Assembly (NCBI GenBank): GCA_003034855.1
Contig: PZKD01000052.1
Coordinates: 1 to 35,751, forward strand
DNA length: 35,751 bases
Source: an archaeon SCG-AAA382B04
GTDB lineage: Archaea > Halobacteriota > Methanonatronarchaeia > Methanonatronarchaeales > Methanonatronarchaeaceae
Direction of reading: 5' to 3'
In this document: positions 1 through 8,966 of the stretch, piece by piece
How positions within the stretch are numbered: the stretch's first letter is position 1
Layout of the letters: each line of letters begins with the position of its first letter
The notes under the pieces: model-generated
What the model was told of the DNA's origin: nothing
The model's input: only the letters and a program-made list of their open reading frames with translations
The model's database searches: none
Program-made: the position numbers and the translations under genes

Positions 1-309
1 ATGATTCTGTTCAAAAACGATTGGATGAGGTGATTTAGGGAGTTTTGGATCCCAGAATTAATTACAATTTTTTGTTAGTTTTTTGGATCCAGGGTTTTAA
101 CAATATCTTGTTATTCCAGGATTCCTTTTGTTACAGCTTTTGTGTGTATGAGAGGCCTATTTTGGAGCTGCTAACTGGTAGCTGCTTCCTGATTTAAAGC
201 GATTTAAGAGGTTCTTTCCTGCTTTATTTGGGTTTGTTGGTTCTTACAGCTTTGTTGTGAATGTTGTTGTTTTTTGTGGTTTTTTGTGGTGTTGAACTTC
301 AAAAAGGTT
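1..309. repeat. Left non-coding margin with TTGTTA repeats
   Basis: No convincing gene. It holds three TTGTTA cores with T-rich left flanks (around 71-77, 107-113 and 127-133), two of them beside GGATCCAG or CCAGG; a direct pair AGCTGCT at 166-172 and 180-186; and two copies of TTACAGCTTT (131-140 and about 245-254). The same kinds of words recur at 23430-23565 beyond the last gene of the element, so both stretches may be ends or an origin of the element. Confidence 0.4.
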
Positions 310-320
310 TTAGGCACATC
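310..320 (+). promoter_or_regulatory. Element motif, variant TTAGGCACATC
   Basis: One base differs from the consensus. It lies 25 nt before the ATG at 346, where a TATA box would sit for a leaderless mRNA. The following T-rich stretch ending in TTTTTGATTA is shared with the promoter of the paralogue at 13322. Confidence 0.6.
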
Positions 321-345
321 TTTTTATTTTTATTTTTGATTAGAG

Positions 346-555
346 ATGGTTTATGTTAGGGTTAAGGAGGTTCCTCCTGGTTCTGGTAATTATTATCAGT
401 ATTTGGTTAAGGGAGAGAGAGATGGAGGTAGGGTTAGGCAAAAGGTTCTTCAGTATTTGGGGAAAGCTGAGGATTCTGAGGATACTTCAGTTGATCCTAG
501 TAATGTTAAGGAGGAAAATAAGAAATATCTCCCTGACTTAGAGATTAAAGATTAA
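346..555 (+). CDS. Small YLVK/QKVLxYLG-domain protein (69 aa)
   Basis: A 69-residue, charged protein made almost wholly of one domain with the signature GNYYQYLVKGER (about residues 14-25) followed by RQKVLQYLG (31-39). The same domain heads the proteins at 13322-14803 and 3974-3492 (minus). It resembles the short N-terminal beta-strand segment that precedes the catalytic core of some IS1634/IS4-type transposases, but no DDE core follows. Its function is unknown; nucleic-acid binding is a guess. The promoter matches that of the 13322 gene in both the motif and the T-rich spacer, so the unit duplicated with its control region. There is no CpG in the gene. Confidence 0.75.
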   Translation: MVYVRVKEVPPGSGNYYQYLVKGERDGGRVRQKVLQYLGKAEDSEDTSVDPSNVKEENKKYLPDLEIKD

Positions 556-577
556 TTTTAAAATTAATATTTAAAAG

Positions 578-940
578 ATGACTGAAAACCAAAAAGAAGT
601 TAAATATCAAAAGGATTTTTATACAAAAGTATTAACCTCATTGTTTTCAGCTATACCTTTTCTAGTTGTTTTTTTACTTTATTTATATGAATTTGGTAGG
701 GAACTAACAGCTCTTAGTAAAGTTGGATATGGATTGACAATTTGGTTCTTATTGTTCTCTGAATTTTTAGTAGCTACTTGTTTTAATTATTTGATAAAAA
801 TAGATTACAAAGATTCTAAAGAATCAAAGAAACATCTTAAAAAGATTAGAACAAGGTTGACTTGGATATTTTTATTAATTTTCTTAGCATTATTGTTATT
901 AATTATGTCTTTTTCTTCTTTTCTGATAGAATTAGTTTGA
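578..940 (+). CDS. Three-TM membrane protein, unknown function
   Basis: A 120-residue protein with a basic, hydrophilic N-terminus, three hydrophobic segments (about 20-40, 52-75 and 95-118) and a Lys-rich loop before the last helix. It starts 22 nt after the 346-555 gene and is probably in the same transcript. I recognise no family. Small membrane proteins are common in archaeal virus and plasmid genomes. Confidence 0.65.
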   Translation: MTENQKEVKYQKDFYTKVLTSLFSAIPFLVVFLLYLYEFGRELTALSKVGYGLTIWFLLFSEFLVATCFNYLIKIDYKDSKESKKHLKKIRTRLTWIFLLIFLALLLLIMSFSSFLIELV

Positions 941-951
941 AAGTTAATAAT

Positions 952-962
952 TTAGGCACAAC
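952..962 (+). promoter_or_regulatory. Element motif TTAGGCACAAC
   Basis: Exact copy, 15 nt before the ATG at 978, in the 37-nt gap after the membrane gene. Confidence 0.65.
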
Positions 963-977
963 ATCTAGGTTTTAGTT

Positions 978-1090
978 ATGAGAGTGGAGGATTATTCCTC
1001 AAAAAGAAATAAAAAATACAGACATGGTTTAGCTCCTCAAAGACTATTCAAAAAAGGATTAAAAACCAGTTATATGAAAGAATTAGTATT
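978..1090 (+). pseudogene. Remnant of a short motif-driven gene, cut by the HEPN cargo
   Basis: An ATG 15 nt after an element motif opens a frame of about 37 basic codons before it runs into the 3' end of the minus-strand HEPN gene. The frame stays open to 1262, but that part is antisense to the HEPN coding sequence. A likely reading is that an element gene lost its 3' part when the passenger gene inserted. It could also be a genuine short basic peptide. No family recognised. Confidence 0.35.
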
Positions 1091-2389
1091 TCATTCTTTT
1101 TCTCTCAACTCTATGATTCTTTTAACTACTTTAGTTTTCTGTTCTAAAGAACTCAAGCGGTGTTTCAAATCTTCAATAGATCTGACTTCATTACTTTCCT
1201 TTGATAAACTTTCTTTTAAGAAAATTGACATCTCTTCTTTATCTAAATCATCTTTAAATTGAATGGAGAAATCAATCAATATCTCCAATAATAACTTTGT
1301 CATTTCTAAATCCCTTCTAGAAATTCCTACATCTAAACCTTCATGAACTAAATCATTTCTTTTATCCACTAGTTTATCTAAACTATCTTCAAAGAAAGGG
1401 TCTTTATGTTCAATAATAGATTTTGCTCTATTAACAACATCACTAGTAAAAGAACCTTCATCTACAAAAGTAAGATTCTCCAAACCTCTCCAAAATTCTA
1501 AAAATGCTTTTTCAACTCTATATTCAGAAATACCATTTTGAAATGCTCTAAATGCAGAAATTATCTTTTTTTCAATATCACCATCATAACTCAGACTTGA
1601 CAAATTAGGGTAATGCTCTTTATATTTTTCTTCTTTAATACTAGAAATTTTTACATCCTTTCTGAGGGTTACATCTTCATTATAGAGGAAGTTTGAGTAA
1701 TTTCCTTCCTCAAAAATAAAATAGATGAAAGGTAGTCTTAAATCAGACCATCTTTTTGGATGAACATTTTTATCAAATTTCCAAGGGTATAAAGTATTGA
1801 AATAGATTGAATAATTGATTTTACCTAATAGTAATTTCAATAATTTCTCTAATTTCTCAAGGGCATAACCTCTGTTATAAGCTTTAAATTCAAATTTCCA
1901 TATGTTGTCAGAGTTGAATTTGATGTTGTTGGGACATTTTTCAATAAATTCACAAAAATCATCATACTCTTGAACATCTGAAAAATATTTGTCCCTATTT
2001 TGAAAAGGAATAAATTGTATTTCATGACCCATAACAGAAAAGTCTTCTGGATCTAAAGTTTCGGAAAACTCTAGGTTTAAAGGAAATAGGATAGTGAATT
2101 CAGAAAAACCATTTTGTCCTATTTCTTTTCTTAATTTATTAATTTCTTCTTTAAATCTATTTAAGGGACTTTCATCTTGTTTGGCTTCATATAATATATC
2201 GTTTAATTTTTGCTTAAATATGTCGTCTGAAATCCTAAATTTATCAAGATTAAAACTCGACTTGTCCAACAAAAAGTCTTTTAATCTCCTAAATATAGAA
2301 TTATTTTTACCTGATACTTTGAATTCATCAGAATTTTCATCTATACAATCTATTGCATTAATAACATATTTTTGAAATTCTTCATCCAT
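1091..2389 (-). CDS. HEPN-domain protein, Apea-like, probable anti-phage effector
   Basis: A 432-residue protein. Near the C-terminus, after a helical stretch with WRGLENL, it has RNDLVHEG with Arg344 and His349. This is the Rx4-6H motif of HEPN ribonucleases in the arrangement seen in Apea-like HEPN proteins. The N-terminal 300 residues are not recognised. HEPN proteins often act as RNases in abortive infection or toxin systems. The gene is very AT-rich, runs against its neighbours, has no element motif, and an AT-rich promoter-like stretch precedes its ATG (2390-2460). It therefore looks like a passenger gene in a mobile element. There is no obvious partner or antitoxin gene beside it. Confidence 0.65.
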   Translation of the reverse strand: MDEEFQKYVINAIDCIDENSDEFKVSGKNNSIFRRLKDFLLDKSSFNLDKFRISDDIFKQKLNDILYEAKQDESPLNRFKEEINKLRKEIGQNGFSEFTILFPLNLEFSETLDPEDFSVMGHEIQFIPFQNRDKYFSDVQEYDDFCEFIEKCPNNIKFNSDNIWKFEFKAYNRGYALEKLEKLLKLLLGKINYSIYFNTLYPWKFDKNVHPKRWSDLRLPFIYFIFEEGNYSNFLYNEDVTLRKDVKISSIKEEKYKEHYPNLSSLSYDGDIEKKIISAFRAFQNGISEYRVEKAFLEFWRGLENLTFVDEGSFTSDVVNRAKSIIEHKDPFFEDSLDKLVDKRNDLVHEGLDVGISRRDLEMTKLLLEILIDFSIQFKDDLDKEEMSIFLKESLSKESNEVRSIEDLKHRLSSLEQKTKVVKRIIELREKE

Positions 2390-2474
2390 ATGTACTGTTG
2401 TTTAAGAGACCCTCATTAAATTAATGGCTTAATCTTAACAAAATAAAATTTAAATTTTTTCTTGGAAAAGGTTT

Positions 2475-2485
2475 TTAGGCACAAC
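2475..2485 (+). promoter_or_regulatory. Element motif TTAGGCACAAC before the recombinase
   Basis: Exact copy, 20 nt before the ATG at 2506. The intervening bases are AT-rich (ATATATAATTATGAGG), so a weak TATA-like stretch also exists here. Confidence 0.65.
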
Positions 2486-2505
2486 ATATATAATTATGAG
2501 GTAAT

Positions 2506-3141
2506 ATGACTGATAGAACAGCTGTTTATTTGAGGACTTCTACTGAGGATCAGGATCCAGAGAATCAGAGAGAGGATTGCTTAAATTTTGTTGAAAACAA
2601 AATAGATCCTGATGAAGTTGAGGTTTTTAAGGAAAAGGAAACAGCCTGGAATAAGTCTAGGAAGAGAGATGTTTTTGAGGAGCTCTTGGATAGAGCTAGG
2701 AAGGGAGAATTTAGTCATATTGTTGTTTGGGATTTTGATCGCTTATATCGGTTGAGGAAGAAAACTGTTAGAATTGTTAAGGAGATGGCCTCTAGGGATA
2801 TAGAGATTCATTCTGTTAATCAGCAATGGCTGGAGGAGTTACATAATATTCCTTCTCCCTGGGATGAGATCATGTTTAATCTTATGCTTCAGATTGTTGG
2901 ATGGATGGGGGAGGAGGAATCGAGGAAGAGATCTAGGAGAGTTAAATCAGCTTACCAAAGAAAGAAAAATAAAGAGGAATGGGGGAGATCTAAGGCTGAT
3001 TTACCAATGAAAAGGATCCATCAACTAAAGATAGATGGATATAGCTACAATGACATATTAGAGGAGCTGGAGCTGGATGTTGATAGATCTACTTTATGTA
3101 AGAGATACAATAGATTTAAGGAAAAAAAGATTGAGGCCTGA
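2506..3141 (+). CDS. Serine site-specific recombinase, resolvase family
   Basis: A 211-residue protein with the resolvase/invertase catalytic fold. YLRTSTEDQ places Arg10 and the nucleophile Ser12 at the usual positions, and VVWDFDRLYR (about 73-82) is the conserved Asp/Arg block. A helix-turn-helix follows at about 165-205 (RIHQLKIDGYSYNDILEEL, then DRSTLCKRYNRF). It cuts and rejoins DNA through a phosphoserine link and likely serves integration, inversion or multimer resolution of this element. The size fits small archaeal plasmid and virus recombinases. It has few CpG, mostly in ATCG context, like the rest of the element. Confidence 0.88.
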   Translation: MTDRTAVYLRTSTEDQDPENQREDCLNFVENKIDPDEVEVFKEKETAWNKSRKRDVFEELLDRARKGEFSHIVVWDFDRLYRLRKKTVRIVKEMASRDIEIHSVNQQWLEELHNIPSPWDEIMFNLMLQIVGWMGEEESRKRSRRVKSAYQRKKNKEEWGRSKADLPMKRIHQLKIDGYSYNDILEELELDVDRSTLCKRYNRFKEKKIEA

Positions 3142-3163
3142 TTTAGATGGAGAGTAGAAGTTG

Positions 3164-3385
3164 ATGAATAATAAAACAACACTTACCTATATCTTTTTGA
3201 TAGCACTCCTCTTAGCACTAATAATGGCTGTAACCAACAGTATATTAGTTTGGACAGGTTTCGGCCCCCATAAAATACTTATTGCTATCATTGGTGTTAT
3301 AGTCTTAGTTTGCTTGAACTCTATATACCTAAAATTGAGATTAGATTTCTCTGAGTTAATTAAAGAACTAGATGAGGTATTTTAA
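3164..3385 (+). CDS. Two-TM small membrane protein
   Basis: 73 residues from ATG 3164; a TTG at 3161 is the alternative. Two hydrophobic segments at about 8-30 and 38-57 are followed by an acidic tail. A purine-rich GGAGAG lies 10 nt upstream. It follows the recombinase by 22 nt and probably shares its transcript. No family recognised. Confidence 0.6.
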   Translation: MNNKTTLTYIFLIALLLALIMAVTNSILVWTGFGPHKILIAIIGVIVLVCLNSIYLKLRLDFSELIKELDEVF

Positions 3386-3600
3386 ATGGTTTTACTATCT
3401 TTTTCAACAATGAAGGAAAAGCTATTATCTGGAGAGAAAACTCAAACAATTAGGCCAATAAGAAAAAAATCCAATTGAAACTGGAGATGTTTTACAGATC
3501 TACTGGAAGGTTAGAAAAGCTAAAGACAAAAAGAATATTCATAAAATTGGGGAAGCTAAAGTAAATACTCTTTATAAATCCCCCAATAACTCTCAACTTA
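3386..3600 (+). pseudogene. ASCH-domain protein, frameshifted and truncated
   Basis: ATG 3386 follows the previous stop directly. The first 30 codons give SFSTMKEKLLSGEKTQTIRP, a classic ASCH start, and then hit TGA at 3476. Removing one A from the seven-A run at about 3463-3469 restores [15 protein letters not shown] and KIGEAKV, the expected continuation. The frame then breaks near 3590, where it meets the tail of the minus-strand gene. ASCH domains bind RNA or nucleotides (EVE/PUA-like fold). The single-base run difference could be a sequencing error, but the 3' loss appears real. Confidence 0.65.
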
Positions 3601-3974
3601 TGGAAACTGTCTTCTGAGGAGGAAACAAACCTAGCATGATACGTTTTAACACAGGTTAACTGGATTTCACTAGGTCTTTCCTCCAAACCAAAATCACTTA
3701 AAGCCTCCATAACTAGTTTCTTGGTAGCTTCTCGGAAATCTTGCTTACTATCGACTTCATAAGTTTTTTCTAAATAACTTCCCTCAGTTGTAGTGCCTAA
3801 CTCCTCTTCCTCTACCTGATCCCTATACTCCACGGGAACACTTTCCAACCCCACCTTTCCCTTGGGCCCAAGATATTCCAAAACCTTTTGACGGACACTA
3901 TCACCATTTCGAACACTCTTCACTAAGTAAAGATACTCATTTCCCTTAATGTTCTTAGATCTAACGAAAGCCAT
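3492..3974 (-). CDS. YLVK/QKVLxYLG-domain protein, C-terminus replaced at a junction
   Basis: A 160-residue reading frame. Residues 1-40 carry the paralogous domain ([14 protein letters not shown], then RQKVLEYLG), followed by an acidic linker and a short helical segment (about 78-112). The last 36 residues or so (3492-3600) are antisense to the ASCH remnant, so the natural C-terminus is probably lost. CpG is higher than in the two plus-strand paralogues. A motif variant lies 15 nt upstream, and the word GTAGTGCCTAAC also recurs inside the gene at 3790-3801. Confidence 0.6.
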   Translation of the reverse strand: MAFVRSKNIKGNEYLYLVKSVRNGDSVRQKVLEYLGPKGKVGLESVPVEYRDQVEEEELGTTTEGSYLEKTYEVDSKQDFREATKKLVMEALSDFGLEERPSEIQLTCVKTYHARFVSSSEDSFHKLRVIGGFIKSIYFSFPNFMNILFVFSFSNLPVDL

Positions 3975-3989
3975 GGTTAGATAACAACA

Positions 3990-4000
3990 GTAGTGCCTAA
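3990..4000 (-). promoter_or_regulatory. Element motif, minus strand, variant TTAGGCACTAC
   Basis: It ends 15 nt before the minus-strand ATG at 3974, the same distance as the copy before 978. It is the last motif before the defence island. Confidence 0.5.
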
Positions 4001-4105
4001 CGGATAAAACAGACAGAAATTTCTAAAGAAACTTTTAAAGAAAAGACCTTAAACGAGTAAAAAAAGTGGAATACGAAAAATTCACTATAACTTCCTGAAT
4101 ACGAA

Positions 4106-4216
4106 ATGAGGGACACGGTCCAGTCCGCCTACCAAAACAACTACAACTACGCCTGCAAGGATCCCCTACTCGAAAAGTATTGTGATAAAGAAGATTGTGA
4201 TTTAATTGAAGGTTAA
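4106..4216 (+). pseudogene. Cys-rich 36-codon fragment, possibly of a replication protein
   Basis: An ATG-started frame of 36 codons with the pattern YACKDPLLEKYCDKEDCDL. The C-x7-C-x4-C spacing and the DPLLEKYC phrase remind me of zinc-binding tails in archaeal primase/helicase-type replication proteins, but this is memory and not a demonstrated match. CpG content is higher than in the element genes. It lies isolated between two broken genes, so a remnant is more likely than a peptide gene. The stretch 4001-4105 before it shows no gene. Confidence 0.3.
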
Positions 4217-4285
4217 GTTAGAGATGTTTTTCCTACATTCGTCAAATTTTTATTAATTAGGATACAATGGTTATTTTGATTGATT

Positions 4286-4604
4286 ATGTCTGATTTCAAT
4301 GAAATTTCTAATTTTGTTTGGGGTACTGCTGATTTAATTCGAGATAAGTTTAAGATAGGGGGATTATCAGAAGGTTATTCTTCCTTTTTTTGTTCTTAGG
4401 CGAATTGATTGTGTTTTAGAGCCTAAAAATGAGGAAGTTCATGAGAAATATGAAAAATACAAGAATCAGTTGGATGAGGGGGCTTTAGACGAAGTTTTGA
4501 AGAAAGCCGCCGGTGTGCCCTTTTACAACTTCTCGGAGTTTACTTTGGAAAAGCTTTTAGATGAGCCTAAAGATATAGAAAGAAACCTTAAGGAAAGCTT
4601 ATAA
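4286..4604 (+). pseudogene. hsdM: Type I R-M methylase HsdM, N-terminal remnant
   Basis: ATG 4286 opens with NFVWGTADLIRDKFK, the typical start of type I HsdM. The frame stops at TAG 4397, but one base removed from the six-G run (about 4357-4362) gives KIGDYQKVILPFFVLRRIDC and then VLEP and PFYNFSEFTLEKLL, all standard HsdM. The frame ends at TAA 4602 after about 105 residues, where a full HsdM has about 500. The gene is therefore truncated by deletion whether or not the frameshift is real. The type III operon starts 39 nt later and may use the old hsdM promoter. Confidence 0.8.
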
Positions 4605-4643
4605 ATTCTTGGCTGTAATATTTTGATAAGTGTGTGGGTATAG

Positions 4644-7175
4644 ATGGCAGAGAAAAAATATATTGACCCAGAAAATCTTGTTCTTAAGTTAAACAAAGAA
4701 GTAAAGAATCTCGATATTTCAAAATATGAAGACTTCATAATGGCCCTATGCGGCGATCGAGAATATCAAATGAATGCAATTAGAAAGTCAATTAAATTCT
4801 ATATTTCTGACGAATATGATAATATACAGGATTTAGTTAGTGAGAATTATGAAGAGAATGATGAATTTAATGAATTATTTGATTCAAAGGATGACGTAGT
4901 AAACCAATTACAATTGAAAAACAAACTAAGCTGCACAATAGATTTTGCTACAGGTACAGGAAAAACTTGGGTAATGTACGGGGTTGCACAGATTTTATTA
5001 TGTGAAGGGTTGGTGGACAGAGTTTTAATTCTTTGTCCTTCTAAGACGATAAAAAAGGAGTTATTGGATAAGTTTGAAGATTTTTCTACCGCCGATCATA
5101 TAAAAAACAGTCTTCCTGAAGACTCAGAAATAAAAAATCCTTCTATTGTTGATTCATCAGAAACGATTACGGAGGGTGACATTTGTATAGATAATGTCCA
5201 TAAAACTTATTCTCATGTAAGTTCTTCAATTGAGCATAGTTTGGAAGGAAGGGGTGAAAAAATACTTGTTATCAATGATGAGGCTCATCACATGCTTAAT
5301 CCTAAATCACACGCTGGCACAAATGATAAAAGAAGTATGCTGGAATGGGAGAAATTTTTGAAGGACGATAAATACAATTTTAAATATATTCTAAATTCTA
5401 CAGGAACGCCTTACAAAGGAGATAATTATTTTAAGGATGTTATTTCGAGATATTCTATAAAAAAAGCGATGGAAGAGGATTACATAAAGGAAATAAATTA
5501 CTTGGACAAAGATGAATCAAAAAACTGGAATGAGAAATTCAAAGCGATACACGAAAATCATAAAGAAATAAAGAATGAAAAATACCCAGAAGCAGAGAAG
5601 CACATAACAATTTTTGTTACGGATAGAATAAATAGAACTGATGAAATTGCTGATGAAATTAGAGATTTTCTAATATCTCAAGAGAATATATCTGAAGAAG
5701 AAGCCGAAGAAAAAGTTATTCCTGTGACTTCCAGTTCCCAACACGAAGAAAATGTAAAAAAATTAGAAACTGTAGATGAACCTGAAAATCCTGTAGAATG
5801 GATAGTATCTGTAAGCATGCTTACAGAGGGATGGGACGTAGACAATGTATTTCAAATAGTTCCCCATGAAAAAAGAGCCTTTAATTCTAGATTATTAATT
5901 TCACAAGTTCTTGGGAGGGGCTTAAGAGTTCCACCAGAGTACAGAGATGCGGACTCTCCAGTTCCTGAAGTGGTGATATATAATCATGATGCTTGGAGTG
6001 AAGAAATAGACGACTTAGTAAGACATGTAGCTGAAATAAGTAAAACAGTTACAAGCCGTGTTATGGAGGATAGAGATGAATATAATTTTTCTCTTTATCA
6101 GATGAATAAAAAAAAGGAAATCAATAAAAAAGAAGAAAAGGTAGCGGAGGGAGAAGTTGAAATCCCTGAAAGTCTTGGCCTAAAGAGTGAGTCAACGCTT
6201 AGAGAACAAATTTATGTTTCAGCAGACTCCGGCGAAGAAAGTGTAAAGAAAACGGATGTCAAGGAACTCATTAAAACTTACACAATTGATGAAGCAGTAA
6301 ATGAGATTTATAATAATATTAAGCTTATGGATCTAAATCATGATACTGAATTTACAAAGGAGATCGGGAAGGACTATATTAAGGAACTTCTTAAAGAAGA
6401 GTTAGATAAAATCGGCGAGGATAAAGTAACAGAAGAAAATTTACAAAGGGCAAAGAACGCTTTCAATGTAATATACAGAAAGGTAACTGGATACAGACCT
6501 GTCATTGAATTAGAATATCAAGAACCTGAAAAAATTTCTACGGCTGAAATGAATAACAGTAACATCAGCTTACATGAATTAAAAAGAAATTGTGCCATAA
6601 TCTATTCTGAAGATTCAATAAGCAATTGTTCTGACGAGGAAAAGGAAATAATTCAAGAAGCTATAAACGAAATTAAGGGCAAGTATAATATAAAAATCGA
6701 GGAAGAAGTAAATAAAACTCCTGTAAATTTAACTATACTTTCCTTTTCTAATGAAATGGAATTCGGAAAACGGCTAAAAAGAGAAGAAAATGCTGAGAGA
6801 ATAGATGCATGGGTAAAGTCCCGGGACAGGGGATTTTATTCTATACCATATATCTATAGACCTGGAACTCACAGCAAGCAAAAACACTTCAATCCCGATT
6901 TTATAATAAAAAAAGGAAACGATATCATCATTGTTGAAATAAAAAGTGATGAAGATACTAATCTAAAAAACCAGGCTAAGCTAAAGGGAGCAGAAAAATA
7001 TTTTGAGGAGCTAAATGAAAAAATAGATGAGCATAATTATCATTTTTACTTTTTGAGCCCAACTGACTATACTGGATTTTTTGAGGATGTTATAAGAAAT
7101 AGAGAATACGAGAAAAGATATGAGTTGCATTCAGATCTCCTAAAAAAGACAAAATCAGAGGCCAGGAGTGAATGA
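4644..7175 (+). CDS. res: Type III restriction enzyme Res subunit (helicase-nuclease)
   Basis: 843 residues. The superfamily 2 helicase motifs run in order: Walker A ATGTGKT (102-108), DEAH (212-215), STGTPYK (252-258), LTEGWDV (393-399) and QVLGRGLR (421-428). A PD-(D/E)XK nuclease follows at the C-terminus: NPDF with Asp752, then IIVEIKSD with Glu765 and Lys767. Res pairs with Mod; ATP-driven translocation or sliding leads to cleavage near unmodified sites. The length is slightly under the usual 900-1000. The mod gene follows by 1 nt. All catalytic residues are present and the frame is intact. CpG use is ordinary, unlike the host element. Confidence 0.93.
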   Translation: MAEKKYIDPENLVLKLNKEVKNLDISKYEDFIMALCGDREYQMNAIRKSIKFYISDEYDNIQDLVSENYEENDEFNELFDSKDDVVNQLQLKNKLSCTIDFATGTGKTWVMYGVAQILLCEGLVDRVLILCPSKTIKKELLDKFEDFSTADHIKNSLPEDSEIKNPSIVDSSETITEGDICIDNVHKTYSHVSSSIEHSLEGRGEKILVINDEAHHMLNPKSHAGTNDKRSMLEWEKFLKDDKYNFKYILNSTGTPYKGDNYFKDVISRYSIKKAMEEDYIKEINYLDKDESKNWNEKFKAIHENHKEIKNEKYPEAEKHITIFVTDRINRTDEIADEIRDFLISQENISEEEAEEKVIPVTSSSQHEENVKKLETVDEPENPVEWIVSVSMLTEGWDVDNVFQIVPHEKRAFNSRLLISQVLGRGLRVPPEYRDADSPVPEVVIYNHDAWSEEIDDLVRHVAEISKTVTSRVMEDRDEYNFSLYQMNKKKEINKKEEKVAEGEVEIPESLGLKSESTLREQIYVSADSGEESVKKTDVKELIKTYTIDEAVNEIYNNIKLMDLNHDTEFTKEIGKDYIKELLKEELDKIGEDKVTEENLQRAKNAFNVIYRKVTGYRPVIELEYQEPEKISTAEMNNSNISLHELKRNCAIIYSEDSISNCSDEEKEIIQEAINEIKGKYNIKIEEEVNKTPVNLTILSFSNEMEFGKRLKREENAERIDAWVKSRDRGFYSIPYIYRPGTHSKQKHFNPDFIIKKGNDIIIVEIKSDEDTNLKNQAKLKGAEKYFEELNEKIDEHNYHFYFLSPTDYTGFFEDVIRNREYEKRYELHSDLLKKTKSEARSE

Positions 7176-7176
7176 T

Positions 7177-8964
7177 ATGGTCCAAAAGAAAGAATATGAG
7201 CTAACCTACGAAGGTAAGAAGAGGGAGGAAGATATAATAGCAGACACAATGTCTGTCCCAATACAAAAAATAAAGGAGTTTGGAGATGTGGAAGATGGTG
7301 AATGGCACAACAAACTAATTTTTGGAGATAATCTCCAAACCTTAAAACACCTACTTAAGATGAAAAAACACGGAAAACTAAAAAATCCGGATGGGACTTC
7401 TGGCGTAAAATTAGTCTACATTGATCCCCCATTTGCCTCGAAACAGGATCTTAAGGGCAATAAAGGGCAAAAGGCTTATCAAGACAAAATAGCAGGATCT
7501 GAATTCTTGGAGTTCCTAAGGAAAAGACTCCTTTTGTTAAAAAAACTATTGACAAATGATGGAAGCATCTATGTTCATCTTGATTGGAGAAAGGCCCATT
7601 ATGTTAAAATTTTAATGGATGAGATATTTAGGGAAGAGAATTTTTTGAATGAGATTATTTGGTATTATAAAAATGCTACTAGTGCAAAGTCTAGATATAC
7701 TAGAGCTCATGATACGATTTTTTGGTATGGAAAAGGAAATGATTTCATATTTAACCGCAATAATGTACTAGTAGATTTTGAAAGTGGTATGACCGAATGG
7801 AGGTACAAAAAGGGTGGACAGTCGGACAAAGAAATGCCTAAAGGTAAAACTCCTACTGATGTAAGGACACTTCCCTCTCTTAATGCAATGGCTAAAGAAA
7901 GACTCGGATTTAATACACAAAAGCCTGAAGAACTACTAGAGAGATTTATTAAAGCTTCTTCTAATGAAGGTGATATCGTTCTTGATTGTTTCGCTGGATC
8001 AGGAACTACAGGTTCTGTCGCCGAAAAACTTGACAGAAAATGGATAATGGTTGATTCCTCAAAATTCTCAATATATTTGACACAAAAAAGAATGTTAAAT
8101 CTAAAAGAAGAAATAGGTCAGAAGGGCGATGACTTAGAACCTAACCCCTTTTCATTGTACAATGCAGGAATCTATAAAGATAGTGGATTTATAGAGAAGA
8201 TGAAAACTGAGGATTATAAAAAGTTTGTTTTAGAGCTTTTCCAGGCCGAGCACAAAGAACATGAGATTAATGGACTTGAAATACAAGGTCTACTCAACAA
8301 TAGGCCAGTTCTAGTCTTTTCAAAAGAATACCTACTTACAAAGGATTTCATAGACGAGCTTCATCAAACAGTTGGAAATGCATTGAAAGATGAAATGTAC
8401 ATAATTGTGCCCGTTAATAGGGTGAAGTTTAATGAGGATTACATAAGAAGAAAAGATAAAAAATACAATGTTTTGAGGGTTCCTTATTCAATAATCCAGG
8501 AAATTAAAGATAAGGACTTTGAAAGAATAAGGCAACCCAGGTCAGAAGACAATATAAACGAAACCATTGAACAGATTGGATTTGACTTTATTTATCCACC
8601 CGAAATTGATGTAGAATACTACAAGGAAAAACCAAGCGAAAGGCAAACAAAGGTAGGAGATAGAGGTAAAGTAGAGGAGGAATTTGTTATTGAAATTAAA
8701 GATTTCAAACCTGTTCAGATAAGTAAGAATCCTGTTGAATTTGATGATCCCAAGGAAGAAGCACTTTCTATGGTTATGATAGACAAAGATTATAACGGTC
8801 AATATTTCAATTTAGATGATTACTGGTTTGGTAAAGAAATTTCAGATAATGATTTTAAAATTAGAATGGACAGGAAGAGCTTCGGAGATGAAATTATGAT
8901 TATTTTCTTGGATGTATTAGGTAACGAAAAGTGTGAGGTTATTTCTCCTGAAGAATTTGGATAA
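7177..8964 (+). CDS. mod: Type III DNA methyltransferase Mod (N6-adenine type)
   Basis: 595 residues from ATG 7177. This start is chosen over GTG 7168 because AGGAG at 7164-7168 is 8 nt before it and it lies just after the res stop. [10 protein letters not shown] (about 47-56) and YIDPPF (81-86) precede the SAM-binding loop FAGSGTT (272-278), the beta-class order typical of type III Mod. A target-recognition region lies between them, and a C-terminal part of about 300 residues is shared with type III Mod proteins. It methylates one strand of an asymmetric site and gives Res its specificity. The sequence recognised cannot be read from the protein. Confidence 0.92.
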   Translation: MVQKKEYELTYEGKKREEDIIADTMSVPIQKIKEFGDVEDGEWHNKLIFGDNLQTLKHLLKMKKHGKLKNPDGTSGVKLVYIDPPFASKQDLKGNKGQKAYQDKIAGSEFLEFLRKRLLLLKKLLTNDGSIYVHLDWRKAHYVKILMDEIFREENFLNEIIWYYKNATSAKSRYTRAHDTIFWYGKGNDFIFNRNNVLVDFESGMTEWRYKKGGQSDKEMPKGKTPTDVRTLPSLNAMAKERLGFNTQKPEELLERFIKASSNEGDIVLDCFAGSGTTGSVAEKLDRKWIMVDSSKFSIYLTQKRMLNLKEEIGQKGDDLEPNPFSLYNAGIYKDSGFIEKMKTEDYKKFVLELFQAEHKEHEINGLEIQGLLNNRPVLVFSKEYLLTKDFIDELHQTVGNALKDEMYIIVPVNRVKFNEDYIRRKDKKYNVLRVPYSIIQEIKDKDFERIRQPRSEDNINETIEQIGFDFIYPPEIDVEYYKEKPSERQTKVGDRGKVEEEFVIEIKDFKPVQISKNPVEFDDPKEEALSMVMIDKDYNGQYFNLDDYWFGKEISDNDFKIRMDRKSFGDEIMIIFLDVLGNEKCEVISPEEFG

Positions 8965-8966
8965 AT

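Noticed and set aside
1091-1262. Extension of the 978 frame on the plus strand
   Set aside because: Antisense to the well-supported HEPN gene; only the first 113 bases can belong to an element gene.
3790-3800. TTAGGCACTACAAC-like word inside the minus-strand YLVK gene
   Set aside because: It resembles the variant at 3990 but is inside coding sequence, has extra bases and no start codon at the right distance; not counted as a motif copy.
4523-4738. 71-codon minus-strand frame over the res start
   Set aside because: Overlaps the hsdM remnant and the start of res; a shadow of both.
7168-7176. GTG 7168 as start of mod
   Set aside because: The ribosome site AGGAG at 7164-7168 would overlap the GTG itself; ATG 7177 has correct spacing.
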